A program made the translations under genes and the position numbers. From Mycolicibacterium brisbanense (GTDB taxonomy: Bacteria > Actinomycetota > Actinomycetes > Mycobacteriales > Mycobacteriaceae), in the NCBI RefSeq assembly GCF_001570425.1, contig NZ_BCSX01000053.1, positions 62,001-126,000 of the forward strand: a stretch of DNA of 64,000 nucleotides. Reading direction: 5' to 3'. The notes under the pieces were generated by a model. The model was given only the letters and a program-made list of their open reading frames with translations. It did no database searches and was not told the DNA's origin. Positions 42,986 to 51,224 of this stretch are shown here, piece after piece. Every line of letters begins with the position of its first letter. The stretch's first letter is position 1.

Positions 42986-43875
42986 GTGGCCAGCGTGCGC
43001 ACGAATTCGGCGATGGCGGCCCCGATCTCGTCGGGGCTGTCCTCCTGGATGAAATGCGAACCGGCAACCGTCACTTCGCTCTGGTTGGGCCAGGTCCGGA
43101 CGAAGTCGCGGATGCGTCCGCGCATGATGGCGCCGGGCTCGGCGTTGACGAACAGCTTAGGAACGTCGCTGGAGGCAAGCCAGGTGCTGTAGTCCTCGAC
43201 AATGGCGACGACGTCGGCGGGTTCGCCCTCGACCGGGATGTTGCGCGGCCACGACAGCGTGGGGCGGCGGTCTTCACCCGGTTGCCGGTACGGCGCGCGG
43301 TAGTGGTCCATCTCGGTGTCGGTGAGTGTGCGACGGATCGCGCCAGGCAGCACCTGTTCGACAAACATGTTGTGCTCCAGCACCATTGACTCACCATCGG
43401 GCGAACGGAAGCCTTGGAACACCTGCCGTACCTGGTCAGGCCAGTCCGCCCACGTCATAGGTGTGGCGATGGCTTCCATGTAGGCGATGCCGGCCACGCG
43501 GTCGCGATGCTGGTTGGCCCAGTCGAATCCGAGTGCCGATCCCCAGTCGTGCAACACCAACACCACGCGGTTGCCGAGGTCGAGGGAGTCCCAGAGTTTG
43601 AACAAGTAATCGCGTTGCTCCGCATAGTGATAACTGTCGGGGCCGGAATCGGTGAGTTTGTCCGACCCGCCCATGCCGATGAGGTCGCACGCTACGAGCC
43701 GGCCGAGCCCTTCCAGATGCGGCATCACGTTGCGCCACAGGTACGACGAGGTGGGGTTGCCGTGCTGGAACACGATGGCCGAGGCGGCGGTGCCGTCGCC
43801 CTCATCGATGTAGGCCATGCGGCGGCCGTTGATCTCGCGGTACTGCAACAGCCCGTACGGCTCAGTGCCGGCCAT
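42982..43875 (-). CDS. dhaA: Haloalkane dehalogenase
   Basis: Alpha/beta hydrolase of 297 residues that hydrolyses haloalkanes to alcohols. The nucleophile is Asp110 in VLHDWGSALG, a halide-binding Trp follows it, and the catalytic His is His274 in AGSHFIQED. GNPTSSYLWRN near residue 40 supplies the oxyanion/halide Asn and Trp. It belongs to the LinB/DhaA-like group and corresponds by position to Rv2579 (DmbA-type). GAGGAGG lies five bases before the ATG. The start lies inside the 3' end of the TetR gene (14-base overlap), so expression should follow that repressor. Confidence 0.94.
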   Translation of the reverse strand: MAGTEPYGLLQYREINGRRMAYIDEGDGTAASAIVFQHGNPTSSYLWRNVMPHLEGLGRLVACDLIGMGGSDKLTDSGPDSYHYAEQRDYLFKLWDSLDLGNRVVLVLHDWGSALGFDWANQHRDRVAGIAYMEAIATPMTWADWPDQVRQVFQGFRSPDGESMVLEHNMFVEQVLPGAIRRTLTDTEMDHYRAPYRQPGEDRRPTLSWPRNIPVEGEPADVVAIVEDYSTWLASSDVPKLFVNAEPGAIMRGRIRDFVRTWPNQSEVTVAGSHFIQEDSPDEIGAAIAEFVRTLAT

Positions 43876-44479
43876 GCGATCCTCCTCGATGTGGTTGGTC
43901 CTCGGTGAGATTGGCGGTTGCGGCCCGGGTGCTCCGCAGGATGCGTGCAGAGAACTGCGGGTCGGCGACGGCGCGGGACAACGTCATCCCGCCGACGCAG
44001 AGCGCCATCAGGGCGATCGCATCGTCGAACCGCTGCTCGTCGGCGTTGTCGCCGCAGATCGCCGCCAGCGATGTCCGTAGCTCGCTTTCGTAGCTCTTGC
44101 GGAACTCCTCGGAGCCGCGCGCCGCTTCCGAGCCGAGGGCGGCGAAGGCGCAGCTGGTCGCGAGATCGTCGCGGTGGGCGGCGGTGAGATAGCGCTTGGC
44201 CAAGCTGGTCAGGCGGGCCCGCCAAGATTCACCGTGCGACGGTTTGATCCAGTGCGGGCGTCCCGTGCCGATGGCGTGGCCGAAGGCCGCGCTCGCCAAC
44301 TCATCCTTGGTGCCGAAGTGCGAGTAGAAGGCACCGTGCGTCAGCCCGGCATCGCGCATGACCGCGGCGATACCTGCCCCGCTCAGCCCTTCTTCGCGGA
44401 GTCGGCGCGCGGCGGCGTCGAGGATCCGGTCCCGTGACTCGCGCTTGCTGTCGGCACGCTTCGTCGGCGCATTTCGCAT
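43862..44479 (-). CDS. TetR-family repressor upstream of dhaA
   Basis: 205 residues from the ATG at 44479. The helix-turn-helix is in GIAAVMRDAGLTHGAFYSHFGTKDEL (about 32-57), preceded by a basic arm. The C-terminal ligand domain contains Cys and Trp residues but no family signature I can assign. In-frame starts at 44488, 44491 and 44500 are also possible; all lie in or next to a palindrome. It overlaps dhaA by 14 bases, so it most likely represses itself and dhaA. Confidence 0.85.
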   Translation of the reverse strand: MRNAPTKRADSKRESRDRILDAAARRLREEGLSGAGIAAVMRDAGLTHGAFYSHFGTKDELASAAFGHAIGTGRPHWIKPSHGESWRARLTSLAKRYLTAAHRDDLATSCAFAALGSEAARGSEEFRKSYESELRTSLAAICGDNADEQRFDDAIALMALCVGGMTLSRAVADPQFSARILRSTRAATANLTEDQPHRGGSHGRH

Positions 44480-44515
44480 GATGCCCATCATGCTAATCAC
44501 ATGATGGGCATCATG
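44477..44515. promoter_or_regulatory. Twin palindromes at the TetR-dhaA promoter
   Basis: CATGATG-CC-CATCATG (44477-44492) and CATGATG-GG-CATCATG (44500-44515) are two perfect 7-bp inverted repeats with two-base centres, the centres 23 bp apart. The first covers the possible start codons of the TetR gene. This is a convincing autoregulatory operator pair. Confidence 0.75.
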
Positions 44516-44536
44516 TGAAGTGTTTTCTCGGCAGCC

Positions 44537-44971
44537 CTAGTGCTCCAACGCCTTGGCGCAGTTGGCGAGGATGGCGCGAAAGTTCCAGGGCAGCAGTCGA
44601 GAGCTCACGGCCTCCATCACCTTGCCGCCACTGAGGGCGGAGTGGGTGTAGGTGGTGAGCCAGTCGACGTGGGTGCCTTCCCCGCGTGGCGTGAAAGTCA
44701 ATGTGCCGCCGTCATGTTCGAACGGCGGAAACGAGCCGATGATCAAGTACGAGTAGCTGTTCGGGCGGTCGAAGGCCGTGATCTCCTCGCGAAACCACAT
44801 ACCGGCTCCGGTCACCGCTCGCACCGCACCGACGGCGGGGCCCGATGAACCTTTCGCCCAGCCCGCCTTGAGCACCAGCGGAGCGGTGCCGATGGCGGCG
44901 GGGTCGGCCATCCAGTCGAAGACCTGTTCCAGCGGTGCGGCGATCACTCGTTCCACGTGAATAGTGGGCAT
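44537..44971 (-). CDS. SRPBCC-domain protein
   Basis: 144 residues with the START/Bet v1-like start IHVERVIAAPLEQVFDWMADP and the C-terminal helix LPWNFRAILANCAKALE. Such proteins bind hydrophobic ligands in a deep cavity; the ligand is unknown. The start at 44971 is supported by GGGGGAAG. It lies 64 bases after the acyl-CoA dehydrogenase pair on the same strand and may be co-transcribed. It precedes the TetR operator region. Confidence 0.78.
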   Translation of the reverse strand: MPTIHVERVIAAPLEQVFDWMADPAAIGTAPLVLKAGWAKGSSGPAVGAVRAVTGAGMWFREEITAFDRPNSYSYLIIGSFPPFEHDGGTLTFTPRGEGTHVDWLTTYTHSALSGGKVMEAVSSRLLPWNFRAILANCAKALEH

Positions 44972-45035
44972 GAGACTTCCCCCTGGGTCGTGTGCTCACC
45001 ACCGTACGCCCGGCCAACCTCGGCTCGGTGAAACG

Positions 45036-46280
45036 TCAGCGCTTGACCTGGTTGAACGGCACCCCGCGATCGGCGGCGTACTCCCGCGGAAAACCCAGCA
45101 CGCGTTCGGCGATCACGTTGCGGGCCATCTCCGAGCTGCCGCCGCCCAGCGATCCGGTCTGTCGCGAGAGGTAACGCACGCCGATGTCGACCAGGTGCTC
45201 CAGGTCGGCGCCTTCATCCACCACGCCCGCGGTCCCGGCAATGGCCAGCGCGGTGTCGACCTCGAGCTCGGTGGTCTCGGCATGGAAGAGGCGAATCAGG
45301 GTTCCCGCGTTCGGGGGCAGTGACCCGTTGGCGATCGAAGCCGAAACATGGTCGATGAGTTGATGTTTCACCGTGCGACGGACCAGCGCCCGGCCGGCGA
45401 GATCTTGCACCCGCGGGTCGTCACCCTGCCCGGTGGCCTCGGCGATACCGATGTGGTCCGGCGGCATCTCGTTCGCATTCTCCGCGCCGGTCCCGCTCGC
45501 GAATTCCGATCCGCCCCCGACGGCGCGCCGCTCGTGATGCAACTGCCGGGACGCGACGGTCCAGCCGTCGTTGACCGCTCCGACGACGGCGTCGTCGCCG
45601 AGTTCCAGGCCGTCGAAGAACTCTTCGCAGAACTCTTCGTTGCCGTTGACCTCTTTGATCCGGCGCATCGTGATGCCCGGCGCGTCGAGCGGTACCAGGA
45701 ACATCGTCAGGCCTTCGTGCTTGGGCACCGTCCAGTCGGTGCGGGCCAGCATCAGCCCGTAATCACCGGCAAAGGCGCTGGTGCTCCAGGTCTTTGCGCC
45801 GTTGATGATCCACTTGTCGCCGACGCGGTCGGCCCGGGTGATGACGCCGGCCAGGTCGGAGCCGCCGTTGGGCTCGCTGAGCAGCTGCACCAGGATCTCG
45901 TCGCCGCGGATGGCCGCCGAAATGCGGTCGCGCTTCTGCTGTTCGCTGCCCATGTCGAGAATCGTCGCCGCGCAGATCGTGAACGACGGGGTGTTGAGGA
46001 TCAACGGCATTTCATAGCAGCGGCATTCGGCATTGAACGCTTTCTGATACGCGTAATCCAAGCCGAGCCCGCCGTACTCGCGGGGAAAACAGATGCCCGC
46101 GAAGCCCCCGGAGTGCAGACGCTTCTGCAGTTCTTTCGCGCGCTCCCACGATGCGGCTTCGGCGCGCACCGAAAACGGCGGGTTGTCGGGATCGATGGGC
46201 GGCATGTTCTCGGCAAGCCACGCCCGCGCGCGGGCGGTGAAATCGGCGAGAGACTCTGTGGCGACTGCCGTCTGGGTCAT
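45036..46280 (-). CDS. Acyl-CoA dehydrogenase, larger subunit-like (FadE)
   Basis: 414 residues with FAD-binding acyl-CoA dehydrogenase features: PREYGGLGLDY, LLSEPNGGSDLAG, GAKTWSTSAF and the C-terminal SLGGGSSEMARNVIAERVLG. It oxidises an acyl-CoA at the alpha-beta bond, passing electrons to ETF. The ATG at 46280 overlaps the partner gene stop (ATGA), so the frame upstream is not used. Mycobacterial FadE pairs encoded side by side often form heteromeric enzymes; the partner lacks some of these motifs, which fits that pattern. The substrate is unknown. Confidence 0.88.
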   Translation of the reverse strand: MTQTAVATESLADFTARARAWLAENMPPIDPDNPPFSVRAEAASWERAKELQKRLHSGGFAGICFPREYGGLGLDYAYQKAFNAECRCYEMPLILNTPSFTICAATILDMGSEQQKRDRISAAIRGDEILVQLLSEPNGGSDLAGVITRADRVGDKWIINGAKTWSTSAFAGDYGLMLARTDWTVPKHEGLTMFLVPLDAPGITMRRIKEVNGNEEFCEEFFDGLELGDDAVVGAVNDGWTVASRQLHHERRAVGGGSEFASGTGAENANEMPPDHIGIAEATGQGDDPRVQDLAGRALVRRTVKHQLIDHVSASIANGSLPPNAGTLIRLFHAETTELEVDTALAIAGTAGVVDEGADLEHLVDIGVRYLSRQTGSLGGGSSEMARNVIAERVLGFPREYAADRGVPFNQVKR

Positions 46281-47419
46281 GCTCGAAGCTCCGTTGCTCC
46301 TGGCCGCTTGCGGCTCAATGCGTACACGGCGCGATGGTGGTCTTCGGGGGAACCGAACATCGCCCGGTTGAGCGCGACCCGCCGCAGATACAGGTGCAGG
46401 TCGTGTTCCCACGTCACGCCGATGCCGCCATGTAGCTGCACACAGTCCTGCAGCATCACCGGAGCACGCTCGGCGACATAGGCTTTCGCGACGCTGACCA
46501 GTTTCGGCGCATCGGGCGAGCGTGATCCGACGGCTGCCACGGCCGCGGTTGTGGTGGCGCGGCACGCCTCGAACCACATCTTCATGTCGGCGAAGCGGTG
46601 TTTGAGCGCTTGGTAGGACGCCAGCGGCCGGCCGAAGCTGTGGCGGTCGAGCAGCCACCGATTGGTCAGCGCCAGCACGGCGTCGAGGATGCCGACCGTC
46701 TCGGCGCACTGCAGCACCAGGGCGATCTGACGTTGCCGTTCGATGATCGCCGCGGTCTGCTCGGCCGTCCCGACGGCCGCGGATGCGGCCACGTCGACGC
46801 CCACGAACTGCACTCGGGCATAGGTCTTCACCAGGTCGACGGACTTCTGCGCCGTGACGCTCACGCCGGGTGAGTCGGCGGGTACGACGAATTGACGCAG
46901 CGCACCGTCGCATTCGGCGACCACCAGGAACATGTCGGACTGTGCCCCGGCCTCGACCCGATCCTTGACGCCGTCGATCCGCCAGCCGTTGGCGGTGCGG
47001 GTCGCGGTGGTGCCTGCCGCGACGGGGTCGAACGGACGCCGCGGCTCGTAGACCGCCCACGAGGCGATCGACTCGCCGGAGACCAGCGCCTCGATCAGAC
47101 GCTCGTGGCCTGCGGGGGCTTCCGTGAGACCGCCGAGCACCACACTCACCGCATGCAGCGGCCCGGGCGCGACCGTGCGCCCGGCGTGCTCGGCGACCAG
47201 CGCGAGGTCGGCCAGGCCGTCACCGGAAACGCTGCCCCCGCCGAGCTCTTCGGGTACCAGCAGACTGGCCCAGCCGAGCTCGGCGGCGCGCTGCCACCAC
47301 GTCGGGTCGAACGAGGCGTCGCGGGCATGCAGATCACGCACCGTGCTGAGCGATGCTTCCTTGTCCAGGAAGGCCCGGGCCGTCGAGGAGAACAGCAGCT
47401 GTTCGGGAGTGGCGGTCAT
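46277..47419 (-). CDS. Acyl-CoA dehydrogenase, partner subunit-like (FadE)
   Basis: 380 residues with a shorter, more divergent acyl-CoA dehydrogenase fold: VPEELGGG near residue 56, RQQ-like HSFGRPLASYQALKHRFADM (about 258-278) and VQLHGGIGVTWEHDLHLYLRR (about 325-345). The N-terminal half lacks the SEP/GGSD and W-S-T motifs of its neighbour. It is therefore probably the structural partner contributing FAD contacts in a heteromeric complex. First gene of the pair; a palindrome lies about 180 bases upstream. Confidence 0.85.
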   Translation of the reverse strand: MTATPEQLLFSSTARAFLDKEASLSTVRDLHARDASFDPTWWQRAAELGWASLLVPEELGGGSVSGDGLADLALVAEHAGRTVAPGPLHAVSVVLGGLTEAPAGHERLIEALVSGESIASWAVYEPRRPFDPVAAGTTATRTANGWRIDGVKDRVEAGAQSDMFLVVAECDGALRQFVVPADSPGVSVTAQKSVDLVKTYARVQFVGVDVAASAAVGTAEQTAAIIERQRQIALVLQCAETVGILDAVLALTNRWLLDRHSFGRPLASYQALKHRFADMKMWFEACRATTTAAVAAVGSRSPDAPKLVSVAKAYVAERAPVMLQDCVQLHGGIGVTWEHDLHLYLRRVALNRAMFGSPEDHHRAVYALSRKRPGATELRA

Positions 47420-47598
47420 CGGATCGGCGTGCCCATCACCTCGCGGTAGCCCTCGCTGCCACTACCGTGCCGCACGGAGTCCTCTTGCGCGCGAGCGCTT
47501 CCTTGGGCTCGAGGCAATGATTGCCGGCGTCGGGCGCCGGACAATCGTGGATGCGCGATGCATGTTCGCCTCCTGCAAGAGTGATGTTCGTTAAAAGC

Positions 47599-47613
47599 GA
47601 TAATCACGTTATC
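47599..47613. promoter_or_regulatory. Palindrome upstream of the acyl-CoA dehydrogenase pair
   Basis: GATAA-TCACG-TTATC, a perfect 5-bp inverted repeat in an AT-richer patch of the 338-base gap between the FadE operon and the LLM gene (47420-47757). It lies 180 bases before the FadE start and 145 before the LLM start, so it could serve either. I see nothing else recognisable in this gap; a 89-codon frame there looks like chance. Confidence 0.35.
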
Positions 47614-47757
47614 ACGCTGAAGTGTTACGTACGAGTCGATGAGGCGCACGCGGCAGGGCCGCCATTGCGCGATCACCTCGGCCATGCTGCACTTGCGAGA
47701 ATGGCATTACCGGTTCCGCAGAAGCGATAGGCGACTTGTGATTACTGTGCTGCACCG

Positions 47758-48597
47758 ATGACCGAGTGGTTTCTGTTCCTGCCCCAGGTGCGCCTGGGCA
47801 TTCCCGACATCGTCGAGCGGGCTCGCGTGGCCGATGCCGTCGGATTCGACGGCATCGCGTTCATCGACCACCTTGAGGCTCCGGGCGCGACGCATCACGG
47901 CATCTGGGAGGCCATGACCGTCGCGACCTGGGTGGCGGCGCGCACCGAACGTCTGCGGATCGGCCACTTGGTGCTGTGCGATGCCTTCCGGCATCCTGCG
48001 GTGCTGGCGAAACAGGCGGTCACGTTGTCGGCGGCCTGCGATGGGAGGTTCGAACTCGGGCTGGGCTCGGGCTCCTGGCCGCAGGAGTTCAACAGATTCG
48101 GGGTCGACGACGCCGACGACGCGGTGGCGCGCGTCGTGCGACTCGGCCGCACGCTGGACCTGCTCGGCCGGTACTGGGGGGACGGCGAGGATGCCGCGTT
48201 ACCCCGGCCGTCGCACCCAATTCCGCTGCTGCTGGGCGGAACCGGCCCTCGCACGATGGCACTGGTACGCGCGCACGCCGACTGGTGGAACATCCCCTCG
48301 CATCAACTCGACCGGTTGCCGGCGCTGCTGCCCACTGTCGGCTCCGCGCGGGCGTCGTTGCAGCAGATGGTCGGCTTCGCCGGCCGCGGTGCCGATCGAC
48401 AGGCGGTGACCGAACGCAGCACGCGGCTGTTCGGCCACCTGGGTTCGGGCTTGGTGTGCGGGAACGCCGCCGAACTCACCGAACATTTCGCGGGCCTGGC
48501 CGCCCAGGGCATCGAGCGCTTCTATGTATGGTTCAGCGATTTGGCTGCGCCGCAGACACTTTCCGAATTCGCCGAGACCGTGATCAGAGAGGGATGA
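47758..48597 (+). CDS. LLM-class flavin/F420-dependent oxidoreductase
   Basis: 279 residues of the luciferase-like TIM-barrel family: FLPQVRLGIPDIVERARVADAVGFDGIAF, a GHLVLCDAFRHPAVLAKQAVTL strand and the LGLGSGSWPQEFNRFG signature segment. Actinobacterial members commonly use F420 rather than FMN. The substrate is unknown. The ATG at 47758 has no ribosome site, which may mean a leaderless transcript. It overlaps the thioesterase gene by ATGA. Confidence 0.85.
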   Translation: MTEWFLFLPQVRLGIPDIVERARVADAVGFDGIAFIDHLEAPGATHHGIWEAMTVATWVAARTERLRIGHLVLCDAFRHPAVLAKQAVTLSAACDGRFELGLGSGSWPQEFNRFGVDDADDAVARVVRLGRTLDLLGRYWGDGEDAALPRPSHPIPLLLGGTGPRTMALVRAHADWWNIPSHQLDRLPALLPTVGSARASLQQMVGFAGRGADRQAVTERSTRLFGHLGSGLVCGNAAELTEHFAGLAAQGIERFYVWFSDLAAPQTLSEFAETVIREG

Positions 48598-49475
48598 CTG
48601 TGACGACCGAAACGACCCAGTGGACCGTGGAGATGCTGCTCGATCTGTTTGACGCCCAACCGGCCGGCGAGAATCGCTTCGTCGCCCAGACCGGGCTCGC
48701 CGAGGCCGACGAGCGTCAGGTGGTGGAGGGCACGCAGATCCTGGCCGCAGCCATCGTCGCTGTCGCCAAACGGTTTCCGGGCAAGTCGGTGCGGTCGGTG
48801 CACGCCGTGTTCGCCCGGGCGGTGCTGGCCGGGCCGCCGGTCGCCCTCGACATCGACGTCATCAGTGAGGGACGTTCCACCGCCACCGCCGTGGTCACCG
48901 CGTCGCAGAACGGCAAGCGCTGTATCACCATGACTGCCTTCACCGATGTGCCGTCGGCCGATGTGATCCGCCATCACCTGCCCAGGCCCACGGTCGCGGC
49001 ACCGGCCGAGGCGAACGCATCGCACATGCCGATGGCAGGCCGGGAGTTGCGTCTGGTCGATGTCGTCGACGTCAACAGTCCAGACGAGGTCGGGCCGCCG
49101 GAGATCTACGCGTGGCTACGCTACGACCCGATCCCGGCCCGCGACGACCTGGCCAAGGCGCTGATCGCGTATTTCACCGGCCACCTTGGTATTTCGACGA
49201 CGATGCGAGCCCACGCTGGGATCGGTACCGCGCAGGCGCATCTCACGGTGTCGACCGCGCCCATGACCGTCGCGGTGAGTTTCCATGAACCGGTCCGCTG
49301 GGACGGCTGGCTGCTCTACAGCCATGAGAGCACGCAGGCCGGCGCAGGCATGTCGTACGTGCGTGGCGCCGTGCATACCGAAGAGGGCGAGCTGATCGCA
49401 TCGTTCAGCCAAGATGGCATGATCCGCCCGCTGCGGACCACCGACACCAGCATCGCCGCGCATTCCCGCCTGTAG
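48594..49475 (+). CDS. Acyl-CoA thioesterase II-like, double-hotdog protein
   Basis: 293 residues in the TesB-type double-hotdog layout: a first hotdog with KSVRSVHAVFARAVLAGPPV (about 60-80) and a second with RAHAGIGTAQAHLTVSTAPMTVAVSFHEPVRWDGWLLY, where Asp of WDGW is the expected catalytic-region residue. It hydrolyses an acyl-CoA, perhaps a product of the neighbouring dehydrogenases. The ATG at 48594 overlaps the LLM stop; the alternative long frame runs inside the LLM gene. Confidence 0.82.
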   Translation: MTVTTETTQWTVEMLLDLFDAQPAGENRFVAQTGLAEADERQVVEGTQILAAAIVAVAKRFPGKSVRSVHAVFARAVLAGPPVALDIDVISEGRSTATAVVTASQNGKRCITMTAFTDVPSADVIRHHLPRPTVAAPAEANASHMPMAGRELRLVDVVDVNSPDEVGPPEIYAWLRYDPIPARDDLAKALIAYFTGHLGISTTMRAHAGIGTAQAHLTVSTAPMTVAVSFHEPVRWDGWLLYSHESTQAGAGMSYVRGAVHTEEGELIASFSQDGMIRPLRTTDTSIAAHSRL

Positions 49476-49496
49476 TTCCTGCCGCGAGTTTCCCTG

Positions 49497-49555
49497 GCGA
49501 GCAGACAGTGCGGTACCCGAAAATCGGCGTGTCGCGTACCCGAGCGTCTGCTCGC
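49497..49555. repeat. Inverted repeat between convergent thioesterase and DUF885 genes
   Basis: GCGAGCAGAC (49497-49506) and GTCTGCTCGC (49546-49555) are perfect 10-bp inverted arms around 39 bases; the interior holds two direct copies of a G-TACCCGA block. Like the element after hisS it lies between convergent stop codons and carries a GCGAGC core, so the two may be variants of one intergenic repeat class. Confidence 0.65.
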
Positions 49556-49580
49556 GGGGGATCGGGCGGCGCTGTCATGG

Positions 49581-51224
49581 TCATGCCGACAGTGCCGATC
49601 GGAGTACGTCGAGCGGCAGACCGCCGAGATCCAGTGCCCGGCTGTGGAACTGCTTGAGCGACGAGCCGGCGCGCAGTGCCTCGTCGCGCAGCTGCTGCCA
49701 GATCCGTTGACCGATCGCGTACGACGGTGCCTGGCCGGGCCAGCCCAGGTACCGGTCGAGTTCGAACTGCAGATTCTCCGGGGCCATGGCCGAATGCGAG
49801 GTGAGGAAGTTCCAGGCCCGCTCGGCGTCCCAGACCGCCCCGTCGGGTGCGGGTAAGCCGCAGTGCACACCGATGTCGATGACGACGCGGGCGGCCCGGA
49901 ACCGTTGCGCGTCAAGCATGCCCATGCGGTTACCGGCGTCGTCGAGCCAGCCCAACTCGGCCATCAGCCGTTCGGCGTACAGCGCCCAGCCCTCGCCGTG
50001 CCCGGACACCCAGCAGCCCAGCCGACGCCACCGGTTGAGCTGGTCGGCCAATGCCACGGCGCGACCGATCTGCAGATGGTGCCCGGGAACACCCTCGTGG
50101 AAAACGGTGGTGGTCTCCTGCCACGTGTGAAACCGCTCGACGCCGGGCGGCACCGACCACCACATCCGGCCCGGTCGGCTGAAATCTTCCGACGGGCCCG
50201 TGTAGTAGATGCCGCCGGTCTGGGTCGGCGCGATGCGGCACTCCAGCCGGCGCAGCGGCTCGGCGATATCGAAATGCGTGCCCGCAAGCGCGTCCACCGC
50301 GCGGTCTGACAGCTCCTGCATCCAGGCCTGCAGCGCATCGGTTCCGGTGACCACGTACCGCGGTTCGTCATCGAGGCGGTGCAGCGTCTCGGCGACCGTG
50401 GCGCCCGGATAGAGTTCCTGCGCGATCGAGACCTGTTCGGCCACAACCGCTTCCAGCAGTTCGATGCCCCACGCGTAGGTTTCGTCCAGATCCACCTCGG
50501 CGCCGAGGAACGCGCGCGAGTACAGCCGGTAGGCGTCGCGGCCACAGGCATCCTGCGGGCGGGCGTGCGGGGCCACGTCGTCACGCAGGGTGGCCGCCAG
50601 CCGCAGGTAGGCCGCGGCGGCTGCCTCGGCCCCGTCCTGTAACTCCTGGTGCAGCACGGGATTACCCAGGGGTGCCCGCGCCGCCATGCCGACGAACAAC
50701 TGCCCGATCCGTGCGGCCTGTTCGATACCCCGGGTGATCTGGCGGGCTGCTGGAGCGTGCCCGTTGGCCACCGCGGTCCGCAGGGCGCGGGCGTAACCGT
50801 CGGCGCGGTCGGGAACCTGCGACAGGCGCCGCGAGATGAGTGCCCAATCGTCCTCGGTGTCGGTGGCCATGAGGTCGAACACATCGCGCATCGACTGCAG
50901 GGGTGAGGCGATCACGTTCAGCTCGCCCAGATCCAGCCCGGCGTCGTTGAGTTCGACGATCACGCCGAGCCGCTCGGTCAGCGCTGCGATGGTGACCACG
51001 TCGACGTCGTCGACGGGGGTGGTTCCGGCGAGTTCCCGCAGCGCGGCCCGGGCCGCCTCGGCGCGTGCGGTCACGCCGTCGGGGGAGTAGTCGGTGATCT
51101 GCGCGTCGTACTCGGCGTCCGGGCTCTTGATGCCCAGTTCGGTTGCCGCACAGGGATCCAACTCTGCGTACGTCTGCAGGTAGCGTTCCGCGACGGCGTC
51201 CGCCGCGGTCTGTGCCCTAACCAA
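49581..51224 (-). CDS. DUF885-family zinc metallopeptidase-like protein
   Basis: 547 residues of the DUF885 family. The zinc-site motif FHEGVPGHHLQ (HExxxGHH, about 375) and the downstream GHGEGWALYAERLM segment with the third ligand are intact. Probably a peptidase; the substrate is unknown. No ATG or GTG is near the conserved start, so the TTG at 51224 is proposed; it overlaps the end of the YpfJ-like gene by eight bases, suggesting coupling of the two. The longer frame to 51371 lies inside that gene. Confidence 0.85.
   Translation of the reverse strand: MVRAQTAADAVAERYLQTYAELDPCAATELGIKSPDAEYDAQITDYSPDGVTARAEAARAALRELAGTTPVDDVDVVTIAALTERLGVIVELNDAGLDLGELNVIASPLQSMRDVFDLMATDTEDDWALISRRLSQVPDRADGYARALRTAVANGHAPAARQITRGIEQAARIGQLFVGMAARAPLGNPVLHQELQDGAEAAAAAYLRLAATLRDDVAPHARPQDACGRDAYRLYSRAFLGAEVDLDETYAWGIELLEAVVAEQVSIAQELYPGATVAETLHRLDDEPRYVVTGTDALQAWMQELSDRAVDALAGTHFDIAEPLRRLECRIAPTQTGGIYYTGPSEDFSRPGRMWWSVPPGVERFHTWQETTTVFHEGVPGHHLQIGRAVALADQLNRWRRLGCWVSGHGEGWALYAERLMAELGWLDDAGNRMGMLDAQRFRAARVVIDIGVHCGLPAPDGAVWDAERAWNFLTSHSAMAPENLQFELDRYLGWPGQAPSYAIGQRIWQQLRDEALRAGSSLKQFHSRALDLGGLPLDVLRSALSA

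Noticed and set aside
47416..47685. 89-codon frame upstream of the FadE pair
   Set aside because: No ribosome site, basic low-complexity product, and it ends inside the FadE start region; likely chance.
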